Shown here one piece after another: positions 44,304-52,872 of a DNA stretch of 64,000 nucleotides. The DNA is from Ostreibacterium oceani (GTDB lineage: Bacteria; Pseudomonadota; Gammaproteobacteria; Cardiobacteriales; Ostreibacteriaceae). The position numbers and the translations under genes are program-made. The stretch lies in the NCBI RefSeq assembly GCF_009362845.1, contig NZ_WHNW01000004.1:149113-213112 (forward strand), in the 5' to 3' direction. The notes beneath the pieces are model-generated. The model was given only the letters and a program-made list of their open reading frames with translations. It was not told where the DNA came from and did no database searches. The stretch's first letter is position 1; every line of letters starts with the position of its first letter.

Positions 44304-45066
44304 TTATCGTGTATTCGCTCAGGTTTTATGGCGAGATAGCGTGGCGTTATTCCTACGCTGGGGATTTTGGCTGTTATTGGCGGTGTGGGTGTTTTTAACG
44401 GCATTTATGTATTTTGCTTATTTGGATGATTTTATTGCTATTCAGCCCCAGCTGCGGGCTAAAAACAGCCCCTATGGCGTGACAGATATTGTGATTATTC
44501 CGTATATTAAGACCTTGGGTTTGCTCGGTATTTTAATATTGACTGCCTTGGTCTCGCGTGCGTTTTACGAAGAGTTATGGGCACCGTTTGGTGCTTATTT
44601 TCGCGCGTTGCACCTGCCTGTCACGGGTATTGTTGCTGCCAAGAGTGTGCAGTTATTCTGGATAGTTGCCATCATTGTATGGGTGATTGCGCTACCGATT
44701 TTGGTTAGTGGGTTGTTTTTCACCTATGACATGCGGCGTGTTTTGTTGGTATTATTGGCGCTCAGTGGCTTGTTATGGGTGATTGGGTTGTTAACAATTT
44801 GGCTATCTCAGCTGCTTTCGCATAGTGTTTTGGTGGTGCTAGTTGCGGTGAGTTGTTTGACAATGACGGAATTAGCCGTCAGGCTAGTTACTAGCCCTGA
44901 GTGGTTGCTTCCTATTTTGGCGTTTTTTTCGCCAATAGCACACTTTAATCAAATGGCAAACGGTGTTATGATGCGAAGCAGTATCGTTTTTTTAATGGTG
45001 TTTACTTTGCTGATGTGGGTGCTTATTCACCGTTGCTTTTCAAACCGTTATTTATTTGTTCGTTAA
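44296..45066 (+). CDS. ABC exporter membrane subunit (ABC-2-like)
   Basis: 256 residues, six predicted helices (for example WGFWLLLAVWVFLTAFMYFA near residue 20, LGLLGILILTALVSRAFYEE, VLVVLVAVSCLTMTELAV). YEELWAPFGAYFRALHLPVTGIVAAK between helices 2 and 3 resembles the coupling part of ABC-2 permeases. Start ATG overlaps the ATPase stop (ATGTTTGA), indicating coupling. It is not close enough to a named family to give a substrate. Confidence 0.8.
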   Translation: MFDYRVFAQVLWRDSVALFLRWGFWLLLAVWVFLTAFMYFAYLDDFIAIQPQLRAKNSPYGVTDIVIIPYIKTLGLLGILILTALVSRAFYEELWAPFGAYFRALHLPVTGIVAAKSVQLFWIVAIIVWVIALPILVSGLFFTYDMRRVLLVLLALSGLLWVIGLLTIWLSQLLSHSVLVVLVAVSCLTMTELAVRLVTSPEWLLPILAFFSPIAHFNQMANGVMMRSSIVFLMVFTLLMWVLIHRCFSNRYLFVR

Positions 45067-45216
45067 TGACTAGTTGGTTAACGGGTGTGCGTTAACCGAG
45101 CGTCACTAAAACTAACCCAAACTAAGGCAACCAAACTAAGGCAACCAAATTAAGCCAAATTTAAATCCACACCCACTCCCGAACTGATACCCGAACTAAC
45201 ACTAACTAGAGGAACT

Positions 45217-46209
45217 ATGGAATTTTTGACTGCGTATTTTTTATTTGTTGCAAAAGGCGTTACTTTGCTTGTATTTTTGCTATTGGGGTTATTGCTTGTC
45301 GTTGCCATTGTCTCGCGCGGTAAAAAGCAAGACAAAGACGATCGCGAAGCCCTAGAAGTAACCTATCTAAATAGTGAGTTATTTGACGATAAATTACAAC
45401 TCCAAGCCGATTTATTGGATAAAGCAGAAAGAAAGCAAATTAAAAAATCACCAATCAAACCCGATAAGTCAAAATCCAGATTATTTGTGATTGATTTTGA
45501 TGGCGATATTTATGCGTCCGAGACATCAGGTCTGCGCCGACAAATCACGGCGATATTGCAAGCGGCGGACAAAGACAAAGACAAAGTATTGCTTTGTTTA
45601 GAGAGTCCTGGCGGTGTGGTGCATGGGTATGGGTTGGCGGCTTCGCAGCTCAGTCGGCTAAGAGCAGCTGGGATTCCACTGGTGGTGGCGGTTGATAAAG
45701 TGGCAGCAAGCGGTGGATACATGATGGCTTGCGTGGCAGATGAAATCGTTGCTGCGCCGTTTGCGGTATTGGGCTCGATTGGTGTGGTTGCGCAAGTGCC
45801 CAATATCCATCGCCTACTCAAAGAAAACAAAGTCGATGTCGAGCTACACACAGCAGGTAAATACAAACGCACATTGACGCTACTCGGTGAGAATACTGAC
45901 GAGGGGCGAGAAAAATTCTTAGCGGAGTTGGAATTAACCCACGATCTATTTAAATCACACATTCATAAGTTTCGCCCGCAAATTGATATCGATACGGTGG
46001 CTACTGGTGAGACGTGGTATGGACAGCAAGCGATTGAAAATCAATTGGCGGATAAACTAATGACCAGCGATGATTATATTTTATCAGCCGCCCAAGAAAT
46101 GGATATTTATCAGCTGAGTATTTCACATAAACAAGGGTTTATTGAAAAGCTCAAAGAGCAGTTTATGCACAAACAAAAAGCACAAATCAGTGATCGGTAT
46201 TTTATGTAA
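45217..46209 (+). CDS. sohB: Signal peptide peptidase-type protease SohB (S49)
   Basis: 330 residues: an N-terminal membrane helix (about 8-32), a charged linker, then the S49 protease domain with CLESPGGVVHGYGLAASQL, the catalytic Ser in DKVAASGGYMMA and the Lys in ELHTAGKYKRTLTLLGENT. SohB/SppA-like enzymes cleave residual signal peptides and membrane proteins. Size fits SohB. GAGGAAC lies before the ATG. Confidence 0.94.
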   Translation: MEFLTAYFLFVAKGVTLLVFLLLGLLLVVAIVSRGKKQDKDDREALEVTYLNSELFDDKLQLQADLLDKAERKQIKKSPIKPDKSKSRLFVIDFDGDIYASETSGLRRQITAILQAADKDKDKVLLCLESPGGVVHGYGLAASQLSRLRAAGIPLVVAVDKVAASGGYMMACVADEIVAAPFAVLGSIGVVAQVPNIHRLLKENKVDVELHTAGKYKRTLTLLGENTDEGREKFLAELELTHDLFKSHIHKFRPQIDIDTVATGETWYGQQAIENQLADKLMTSDDYILSAAQEMDIYQLSISHKQGFIEKLKEQFMHKQKAQISDRYFM

Positions 46210-46221
46210 TGAGGTGATGGG

Positions 46222-46833
46222 TTGTCGGAGTTTGAAAAGCTAGTTGGTAAGGTAAAACGCATAAAGACGGACAAAAATCCAGAATTTACAGCGCCCAAAA
46301 AACCAACACCAGCGAAACCAACCAAGTTGCCTAGGCAGTCTGGGCAGCATTCTGAGCAGCAATCCACTGAGGATTTTGATTTTGCCCCAGTGTCGATGGC
46401 GTCTTGCGATATTGGCGTAGAGGATTTTATTGAATACCGTCGAGAAGGCATCCAACACGCACTGATGAAAAAGCTGTCCCAAGGTCAGTTGCCCGTCGTG
46501 GAGACCATCGATTTGCATGGTATGACGACCGAAGCCGCCGAGCGTTATTTGCATGAAACCATCATAATGCTGACATTTCCTTACCAGACCTGTATCAAAG
46601 TCATTCATGGCAAAGGTTATCATTCAGACCGCCATTCAGATTATCACTCGGGGCACGCTGCAGCTCAGGCTGTCACTGATAATCCGTGGGATGGTCCCGC
46701 GCCAATACTTAAAAATTTCACCGCACGTTATCTGTCGGCACACCCTCGCGTGCTTGCTTTTGTGAGTTGCCCTCGAAACAAAGGCGGAACAGGTGCGGTG
46801 TATGTGCTAATCGCCCGCGCTAACCGCAGTTAA
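46222..46833 (+). CDS. Smr domain protein (SmrA/SmrB-type)
   Basis: 203 residues. A basic, proline-rich N-terminal part carries the conserved VEDFIEYRREGIQHALMKKLSQGQ segment, then the Smr domain: TIDLHGMTTEAAERYLHETI, VIHGKGYHS and GTGAVYVLI. The DLHG and HGKG motifs indicate an active nuclease-type Smr domain. A His/Ser-rich insertion (YHSDRHSDYHSGHAAAQA) interrupts the domain. The start is a TTG preceded by GAGGTGATGGG; no in-frame ATG fits. 12 bases after sohB. Confidence 0.87.
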   Translation: MSEFEKLVGKVKRIKTDKNPEFTAPKKPTPAKPTKLPRQSGQHSEQQSTEDFDFAPVSMASCDIGVEDFIEYRREGIQHALMKKLSQGQLPVVETIDLHGMTTEAAERYLHETIIMLTFPYQTCIKVIHGKGYHSDRHSDYHSGHAAAQAVTDNPWDGPAPILKNFTARYLSAHPRVLAFVSCPRNKGGTGAVYVLIARANRS

Positions 46834-47052
46834 TGCGCCTAAGACGATACTTGATATCGTGGTGTAAATTGGATCAGATTGTTGGGTTGCTTCTGCCATG
46901 TTCTATGCCAAAGAGTATAGTGATAATTAATGAGCCTACAACTTATTTTCTTTCAACATCCAAGTCAGTTTCTAAGTTACCATTTAACACAACCCAACTC
47001 GTTTTCCTTTTAAGCCCCGTTTTTCAAACCTAACCTGATGTTTTTCTTCTAA
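46834..47052. other. Short non-coding region after smr
   Basis: No gene or clear terminator. AT-rich and with codon-like stretches of no length. Confidence 0.4.
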
Positions 47053-47281
47053 TTATTTTATTCGTATATCTTGTAATTTCCCAAGTTCAGTGGCTTTTTT
47101 CCCACCAGACCAACTATTATCCCATGGAAAGTCTTTTCTTTCATTAAGATATCCAATCATATCCATTGACTGCCATTCGTTTCTGAATTGCAATAAGCGG
47201 GTTTCTTCATCAGGCTGTGAGTCGCAGCCAGTAATAAGTAGTGTGCTCAATAAGGTGAGTAGCAAGTATTAGTGTTTTCAT
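47053..47281 (-). pseudogene. Small lipoprotein gene with an apparent 1-base frameshift near its start
   Basis: Reading frame LLLTLLSTLLITGCDSQPDEETR encodes a lipoprotein signal with lipobox and about 55 further residues (WQSMDMIGYLNERKDFPWDN, KKATELGKLQDIRIK). In this frame only a TTG is available. The ATG that has a ribosome-site-like AAAGGA upstream (minus strand, 47281) begins MKTLIL in another frame, one base out of step. Removing one base after codon 5 would join them as MKTLILLLTLLSTLLITGC. So this may be a decayed gene, a TTG-started gene or a sequence error. No known family recognised. Confidence 0.5.
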
Positions 47282-47335
47282 GGTTATTTTTATCCTTTGG
47301 CTGATTCAGACCGTCTAATATACGGTGTTAATTCG

Positions 47336-48304
47336 TTAGTTTGTTAATTTTAGCTGTAATTGTTTGACGACGTCTTGATAACCATAGTCGTCAATTCCAA
47401 AAGGGACGCTCAGTTGACTTTCCCACTGTAATGGATGGTTTTTTATGTTGAAGTTGGCTAACGCCTCAGCATTGTTTAGACGTAAATTTAGGGCTAAACC
47501 TTCTAAATTGTCATAGTACCATTTTTTGTTGTCTTCAAATTCTTTTTCTAGCCGAGTATCAGTCATTTCTGTCAGCTTTAGATTTGCTAACCAATTAGCC
47601 ATTCCGCGCTGGTATGACTCATCTGAGAACGCTATTTTTCCTGACGTTTCTGCAATACTAATCGCTTTGAAAAGCGGGTGATATCGATCTGCTTCGCTAT
47701 ATAGTTGGTCTGTCATTCTGTCGTTGTCAAACCATGTGGACTGCACTAATTGAACCATGTCAGGGTGTAATCTGACGATTTGAGTTTCTACCGAAAATTC
47801 GAATAAATCAAACCAATCAATGGCAGCTGTAAATGAAGCTTCTCGATTTTCTGGATTATAATTAAATGATAATGCTGCATTCCCTTGTGCTTGGCTATAG
47901 CCGAAGTAGGCATGTCGCCATAGGAAATCCTCTAGGTTTAACTGTTGTATCAGTTCGTGATTGTAAATTACGCGAAAGTCAAAATGACCATTATTGATTG
48001 CCAATTTTGCCTGTGTGAGTGTGCCATCTTTGGCGTGTGTTAAATCGCTGATCGTTAAATCGCCAATGACATTAATCTGACCATCAGCAATTAATGCGAA
48101 ATCCTCCAGCGTCACTTCGTTGCCGAATAAATTGGTACTGACTGAATTATATTGAAATTGATCGGATAATTCATTGAGTAAGAAATAATCTTGAACAAAG
48201 CGTTCGGTTTTTTGTTGTACTGTGTTGCTACGCCAAAATAAACCAAAAACAAGTAGTATAGCAACAAAGGCGAGACTAATCGTTAGCATTAATTTATTCT
48301 TCAT
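47336..48304 (-). CDS. Unrecognised membrane-anchored protein
   Basis: 322 residues: N-terminal helix (about 5-24, LMLTISLAFVAILLVFGLFW) and a soluble, presumably periplasmic remainder rich in beta pattern with many N/D/F/Y residues (SVSTNLFGNEVTLEDFALIADGQINVIGDLTISDLTHA), somewhat like AsmA/DUF945-type proteins with layered beta strands. I do not recognise the family. Its start overlaps the end of the next gene by 11 bases, so it belongs to the same operon. Confidence 0.7.
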   Translation of the reverse strand: MKNKLMLTISLAFVAILLVFGLFWRSNTVQQKTERFVQDYFLLNELSDQFQYNSVSTNLFGNEVTLEDFALIADGQINVIGDLTISDLTHAKDGTLTQAKLAINNGHFDFRVIYNHELIQQLNLEDFLWRHAYFGYSQAQGNAALSFNYNPENREASFTAAIDWFDLFEFSVETQIVRLHPDMVQLVQSTWFDNDRMTDQLYSEADRYHPLFKAISIAETSGKIAFSDESYQRGMANWLANLKLTEMTDTRLEKEFEDNKKWYYDNLEGLALNLRLNNAEALANFNIKNHPLQWESQLSVPFGIDDYGYQDVVKQLQLKLTN

Positions 48305-50078
48305 TGCTAGATAACTCCTTAATTTTTTCGTTTAACGCCTGCTTTAGTTGCTCAATAATCGTTTGCTGATTTCCTAAGTCTGTGCAGAATGCCATTTCAC
48401 ATTGATATGCTTTAGCGGGTGTTAAGGTGACCGCTGGCTGGTTAGGCTTTTCTGTGCTCAGCACAATATTAATCCCTGCTTCATTTAATAGATACCATTG
48501 TCCTTTAATTAAGGGGCTGGTTAATTGCTTGCTTTCAATGGTATAAGGCTGTGGCCAGTCAGTTTTCATAACACCAGTGTCGACTGATTCACCAACACGA
48601 ATAACTTGGTTGACAGTGACGTCATCTAGCTGACTGCCTTCTAAAATAGTCTCAGCGATTAGGCGGTTAATGCTTTTTTTGCGGTCATTCTGCCATAATG
48701 ATCGACTGCTTTTATTGCCCAGCCAATCAATAGCGCTTGTGCGAATACCGCTTCTGTAAGGGTGATTCAGTTGTTCATGAACCTGAGTAAGGATATCCTC
48801 TATGCGCGTGCTGACCAGCATACGATCATTGTCAGACCATGTGTCGTATGTGCTGATGACATAAGCTTCTAATTCTTTTTTGGCGTCTTCTAATTTTGCT
48901 ATTATTTGCTGCCGTGCTGCTTCGGCTTTTTTGCGTTCTATTTCTTGTCTTTCCTCTGCTTGTCTACGTTTTTTCTCTTCGGCTGCCCGCTGTAATGCCA
49001 GTTGTTTCTCTTTTTCGAAAAGTGCACGTTCTTTTTCCTTAGCTAACTCAGCTGCTTTTTCAGCGGCTGCTCTTTCTTCTTCTTTTTGGTAGATTTCTTT
49101 TATATCTGCTTCGCTAAAAACATAGGCGAGGTTTTCGTATTGCTTATCAAAATATAACTCGATTCGATAAGGCTTAAGTCTGACATTCTTTTCTGACCAG
49201 TTGAGGTCACTATAGACGCGGACATAGAGTCTTCTGTAACGATCGTGTTGTCTTGATTTTTGATAAAACTCCTCTGCTTTACTAATAGGTAATTCAATCG
49301 TGTTTATTAAGCGTGCATCTAATGTCTTTAGCTCGAGGGAACTAAAATTTCTCATATTGACATAACGACATTCGCGATGATCTCTGACGTAAAAAGAACG
49401 TGTCAAATCAATCGGAAACCCACCGCGGTCGATATCATATTTATCGAATTTTTTTCTAAATTCAATAAATAATTTTGGGCTTGGCTGCGCAAAATCAGCT
49501 TCAAAGGCAGCACGGTGTTCTTCTTCTAAACGAAGTCGGGAAAATTCATCATTGGCCTCTTTTAATTGTGGGCAGTGATATTGCCCTAAATAAGCCTCTA
49601 ATACTTCGGACTCTTGTGCGTATCTCTCTTTTCTCTCTGGGTCTTGAACGTTTTTGGCATAAAATTTATAAACTTCATAAAATGATAACGGCTTGGCTTG
49701 TTCTTTGGCAGTTTCTGCTTGCGCGGTTTCTGCTTGCGTGGTTTCTGCTTGCGTGGTTTCTGCTTGCGTGGTTTCTGCTTGCGTGGTTTCTGCTTGTGTA
49801 GCTTCTGCTTGTGTAGCCTCTGCTTGTGTAGCCTCTGCTTGCGTAGCCTCTGCTTGCGTAGCCTCTGCTTGCGTAGCCTCTGCTTGCGTAGCCTCTGCTT
49901 GCGTAGCCTCTGCTTGCGTGGTTTTTGTTTGTAGGTTTAATTGCAATTGCCACGCTTCTGACTGAGAGCTAGTGCCCGTCAGAAAGGGTGTTTCGCTGAT
50001 AGTATTTTGAAAACGTAATGCGGTGGTTTTTACTGTTTCGCATTCGGCTTTTAATACATGGTTAAGTTTTGCAAACAA
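48294..50078 (-). CDS. Unrecognised envelope protein with QAE repeats and long coiled coil (5' end disrupted)
   Basis: 594 residues from the first usable (TTG) start, though the frame stays open further upstream to about 50310. Order: a Cys-containing N-terminal segment; 14 five-residue TQAEA/TQAET repeats; a conserved-looking domain (SFYEVYKFYAKN... FYVRDHRECRYVNM... YVRVYSDLNW); a charged coiled coil (KEEERAAAEKAAELAKEKER...); and a C-terminal domain with two Cys (CEMAFC). Upstream in-frame DNA encodes GFQSNKHAFGLFRKDKVEVF, while a good signal peptide lies one base out of frame (next entry). No family recognised. Coupled to the gene downstream. Confidence 0.65.
   Translation of the reverse strand: MFAKLNHVLKAECETVKTTALRFQNTISETPFLTGTSSQSEAWQLQLNLQTKTTQAEATQAEATQAEATQAEATQAEATQAEATQAEATQAEATQAETTQAETTQAETTQAETTQAETAQAETAKEQAKPLSFYEVYKFYAKNVQDPERKERYAQESEVLEAYLGQYHCPQLKEANDEFSRLRLEEEHRAAFEADFAQPSPKLFIEFRKKFDKYDIDRGGFPIDLTRSFYVRDHRECRYVNMRNFSSLELKTLDARLINTIELPISKAEEFYQKSRQHDRYRRLYVRVYSDLNWSEKNVRLKPYRIELYFDKQYENLAYVFSEADIKEIYQKEEERAAAEKAAELAKEKERALFEKEKQLALQRAAEEKKRRQAEERQEIERKKAEAARQQIIAKLEDAKKELEAYVISTYDTWSDNDRMLVSTRIEDILTQVHEQLNHPYRSGIRTSAIDWLGNKSSRSLWQNDRKKSINRLIAETILEGSQLDDVTVNQVIRVGESVDTGVMKTDWPQPYTIESKQLTSPLIKGQWYLLNEAGINIVLSTEKPNQPAVTLTPAKAYQCEMAFCTDLGNQQTIIEQLKQALNEKIKELSSNEE
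49711..49920. repeat. In-frame tandem repeat 14 x 15 bp (TQAEA/TQAET)
   Basis: On the plus strand the unit is GCCTCTGCTTGCGTA or GTTTCTGCTTGCGTG. Two sub-types are arranged in blocks, so it has grown by local duplication. As 15 is divisible by 3, all frames on both strands stay open over it, giving spurious frames. Confidence 0.95.
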
Positions 50079-50182
50079 ACGACTAAATGAATCAGATTGA
50101 TAGTAGTCTGTATCTCGGCCAATGAAAGTAAGTGTGACATCGGGTTTACACCAATTATCGGTCTTTGAGCTAACAAAGACCT

Positions 50183-50284
50183 CTACTTTATCTTTTCTGA
50201 ATAAGCCAAACGCGTGTTTGTTTGACTGAAAGCCGCGGATAGGGTCAATGCAATGATTGCAATCTGTAGTATTATTTTTTTCAT
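50183..50284 (-). pseudogene. Displaced signal-peptide start of the QAE-repeat protein
   Basis: ATG opens MKKIILQIAIIALTLSA, an ideal signal peptide, but the frame ends after 33 codons. One base inserted near codon 17-18 (GC-GGC in the DNA) would fuse it to GFQSNKHAFGL..., which is in frame with the 594-residue gene. This looks like a 1-base deletion, or a sequencing error at that point. An alternative is slippage at the A7 run in codons 2-4. Confidence 0.5.
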
Positions 50285-50356
50285 TGGTCTTAACTGTCCG
50301 TTTTAACTGTCCGTTTTATCAGTGAGGATTTGCATGGGATGTGTGTCAAAAATAAA

Positions 50357-51238
50357 TTAAATGATTTCCCATGCGCCATCGCCACTTTTACACGCTTCGA
50401 ATTTTTCTGTATTATTGCCTTTGTCGCTTTTAACATCGAGATTGACTGTTTTGCAAACGGTGGCAGTTGAAATGGTCGTTTCTTCTAAGTCTAACTTGTC
50501 GAGATTTATCCCAGAAGTGCTGGCACTTTTTGTTTGTTGGATGTCAGCGTCTGATATGTCGTCTAGACGAATGGCGTTGTCTCTAGAAGGTTTTTTGGTG
50601 GTCTCTTGGCTTTTTTGATAAGGCTTTACTAGCCCGCCGTGGATATAGCCTAACGTGATGTTATTCTTAGAAACGAGTACCCAGCCCGAGCGAGTTTGTC
50701 CTATTGCGTTAAAGCGTTCACCTTTTTTTAATCCACTGATAACCTGCCCTGATTTGCTCGGTTTATGTCTTATATTTGAGCTGCTCTTGGTCACGTAGGT
50801 CTTGCCAATATTTGTTAGACTAGGCGATGTATCGACTTTTTTGTGCTTAACAACGGCTACTTTGTTTTTCGTTACTTTGCTTTGGCTTGTTTCGATTCGA
50901 GCGCTTGCGCCGCTGTGATTGCTTTTCCATGTGCCAGACTGAGCACCGTCCTTATTCAAAATTTCATTAGACTTTGACATTAAAGCAGCGCGATCTTTCT
51001 CATCTAAATGTTTGCCAATTTCTGACCCAATCAAGCCACCAAGTAAGCCGCCTAATGCGGTAGCGATGACGCGCCCACGGCCATCGCCAATTTGGCTTCC
51101 TAGTGCGATGCCAAGCACTGCGCCGATGCCTGCTCCAGCCTCTTGCTTTGAAAGAGATTGGCAGCCAGAAAGGGATAGTGTGCTGAATAATGCGAGGAAA
51201 AATATGGCTTTAGACTTTGTTTTCTTGAGTGTATTCAT
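50357..51238 (-). CDS. Glycine-zipper lipoprotein with SH3 domain (17-kDa antigen-like)
   Basis: 293 residues. Lipoprotein signal (FSTLSLSGC, Cys about 26), then a glycine-zipper (GAGIGAVLGIALGSQIGDGR...ATALGGLLGGLIGSEIGKHLD) as in 17-kDa surface antigen/SmpA-type proteins. A KSNEILNKDGAQSGTWKS segment follows, then a bacterial SH3-like domain (YVTKSSSNIRHKPSKSGQVISGLKKGERFNAIG), and a C-terminal tail with two Cys. SH3 domains often bind peptidoglycan. Upstream gene of the same-strand unknown cluster, about 70 bases from the next. Confidence 0.78.
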   Translation of the reverse strand: MNTLKKTKSKAIFFLALFSTLSLSGCQSLSKQEAGAGIGAVLGIALGSQIGDGRGRVIATALGGLLGGLIGSEIGKHLDEKDRAALMSKSNEILNKDGAQSGTWKSNHSGASARIETSQSKVTKNKVAVVKHKKVDTSPSLTNIGKTYVTKSSSNIRHKPSKSGQVISGLKKGERFNAIGQTRSGWVLVSKNNITLGYIHGGLVKPYQKSQETTKKPSRDNAIRLDDISDADIQQTKSASTSGINLDKLDLEETTISTATVCKTVNLDVKSDKGNNTEKFEACKSGDGAWEII

Positions 51239-51322
51239 TGAAAATCTCCTATTCTTATCTATAACGCTGATTCTTAATATAGCAAAAAATATAGCAAACC
51301 CTTTTTTACTTTCCTCGCTGAT

Positions 51323-52066
51323 TCAATCTGCTTGTTTGCGTTGAAATTGTTTAAACGCGGAATATTCCCAATGACGGATGGCGAGCATCATGGTGACGCC
51401 CATTTTATTGCGTTGCGGGAGGTGTTTTTCCTTGTGGGATATTTCACTAAACACTTCGCCGATATGCGCAAGCCGAATTTGTAAGTCACTCAGCGACTGT
51501 GCCGTAATGGTTGCATTTCGCACAACGCGCAGCGCATTGTCTGCGGAAAAATCTTGGCTCAGGAATTCATGTTGTACTTGCGCGGCAAAGTAGCGTTCAA
51601 TCGGGCCATTGGGCTGCCATTTGAACTCGTTATTCAGTAATAATCGGATGCGATTGTTCGGCTGTAACTCAATAATTTCCATGCGGTCTAGCTGGATTAA
51701 TAGCGCTAACATCTCATTGTCGTCAACGGTGTAAAATGACTGAATATCATCGGGTTGCCAATTATCAATCAACAAATACGCGACCAGCAGTAATTTAGGT
51801 TGTTCGATGAGTTGCTGTTCTAATGCCAGTGGGATTTCTGATTTTTGCGGTGCGCTGTTGTCGGCTAAGTTTGCCAAATAACTGAAGCTAAGTCCCAAAA
51901 TATCGCAAATATCATCCAGTCGGCGCAGGGTAAAATTACCGCTGGCAAACATTTGTTTAACCGCTGATTCGCTGAGGTGTAGGTCTTTGGCGAGTTGTTT
52001 GTAGGTGATGCCTTGTTGTTTGAGTTGTTGTTTGATGGTTTGGATGAGTTTTCTGCTGTGCGCCAT
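51323..52066 (-). CDS. XRE-family transcriptional regulator
   Basis: 247 residues. N-terminal HTH (about 8-62): ITYKQLAKDLHLSESAVKQMFASGNFTLRRLDDICDILG with the recognition helix SESAVKQMFA. The remaining 185 residues are a helical domain of unknown ligand. Divergent from the PspA-like gene with 143 bases between, so it is a candidate regulator of that operon. Confidence 0.87.
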   Translation of the reverse strand: MAHSRKLIQTIKQQLKQQGITYKQLAKDLHLSESAVKQMFASGNFTLRRLDDICDILGLSFSYLANLADNSAPQKSEIPLALEQQLIEQPKLLLVAYLLIDNWQPDDIQSFYTVDDNEMLALLIQLDRMEIIELQPNNRIRLLLNNEFKWQPNGPIERYFAAQVQHEFLSQDFSADNALRVVRNATITAQSLSDLQIRLAHIGEVFSEISHKEKHLPQRNKMGVTMMLAIRHWEYSAFKQFQRKQAD

Positions 52067-52209
52067 CTCGATACCCCTAAAAGTATTGTTTTATTGTACT
52101 GTTGGTTTAATTATACCCAACTTTTGCTTTTGTTGTTGTTTTAAATAGTGCCAATGGCAATAATGTCAGTGTTGAACACATTTTGTAAACGACAAGAGGA
52201 GATACAAGT

Positions 52210-52872
52210 ATGAAGATGTTAAAACGATTAACCACAACACTCAGCGCCAGTGTTAGTCAAGCAGTCGATAGTATCGAAAACCACGATGCAATCATCGACG
52301 CGGCACTAAAACAAGCGCGGGAAGAGCTCGCCAAAACCCAAAGTCGGTTGTCAACGCTACGCCGTCGGGATATGCAGCTAAAGCAACAACAAACCAGTCT
52401 AGCAGCGCAGTACCAAGCATGGGGCGAACGCGCTAAACGCATTGCCGAAAGCGATGAATCGCAGGCATTGCAGTGTTTGTCTCGGCGACAGCATTGTCAA
52501 CAGCAAATTGACCAGCTAGCGACCGCAATGGCGGAAAATAAGCAGCTAGATAGCGAGTTGAATGACAATATTGTACAAATGCAGCAACGGATTCACGAAA
52601 TCTCGCAGCAGCAACAGCGCTTACGCGCCCAGCAATCGGTGGCAGAAATTAACGAAAGTTACTATCAACACGTTGAAAATGAAGATTTGGATAAAGTATT
52701 TGAACGCTGGGAGACCACGGTGCTAAAGAAAAGCTACCACACCGAACACGTCAAAAAGCCCCAAGGCGATCCATTAGAAGCACAATTTAAGCAACAAGAG
52801 CACGATGCGGCATTAAAAGCAGAGTTAGCCGCTTTGTTACAAACGGAGGTGCACGATGAGCAGTCAAGTTAA
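52210..52872 (+). CDS. PspA/IM30 family protein
   Basis: 220 residues, almost wholly helical coiled coil: MLKRLTTTLSASVSQAVDSIENHDAIIDAALKQAREELAK (PspA N-terminal pattern), LRRRDMQLKQQQ, then long Q/E-rich helices. PspA/Vipp1-type proteins form ESCRT-III-like rods on stressed membranes. It lacks the PspF/BC neighbours; its partner here is an overlapping membrane-protein gene. GAGGAG lies before the ATG. Confidence 0.8.
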   Translation: MKMLKRLTTTLSASVSQAVDSIENHDAIIDAALKQAREELAKTQSRLSTLRRRDMQLKQQQTSLAAQYQAWGERAKRIAESDESQALQCLSRRQHCQQQIDQLATAMAENKQLDSELNDNIVQMQQRIHEISQQQQRLRAQQSVAEINESYYQHVENEDLDKVFERWETTVLKKSYHTEHVKKPQGDPLEAQFKQQEHDAALKAELAALLQTEVHDEQSS

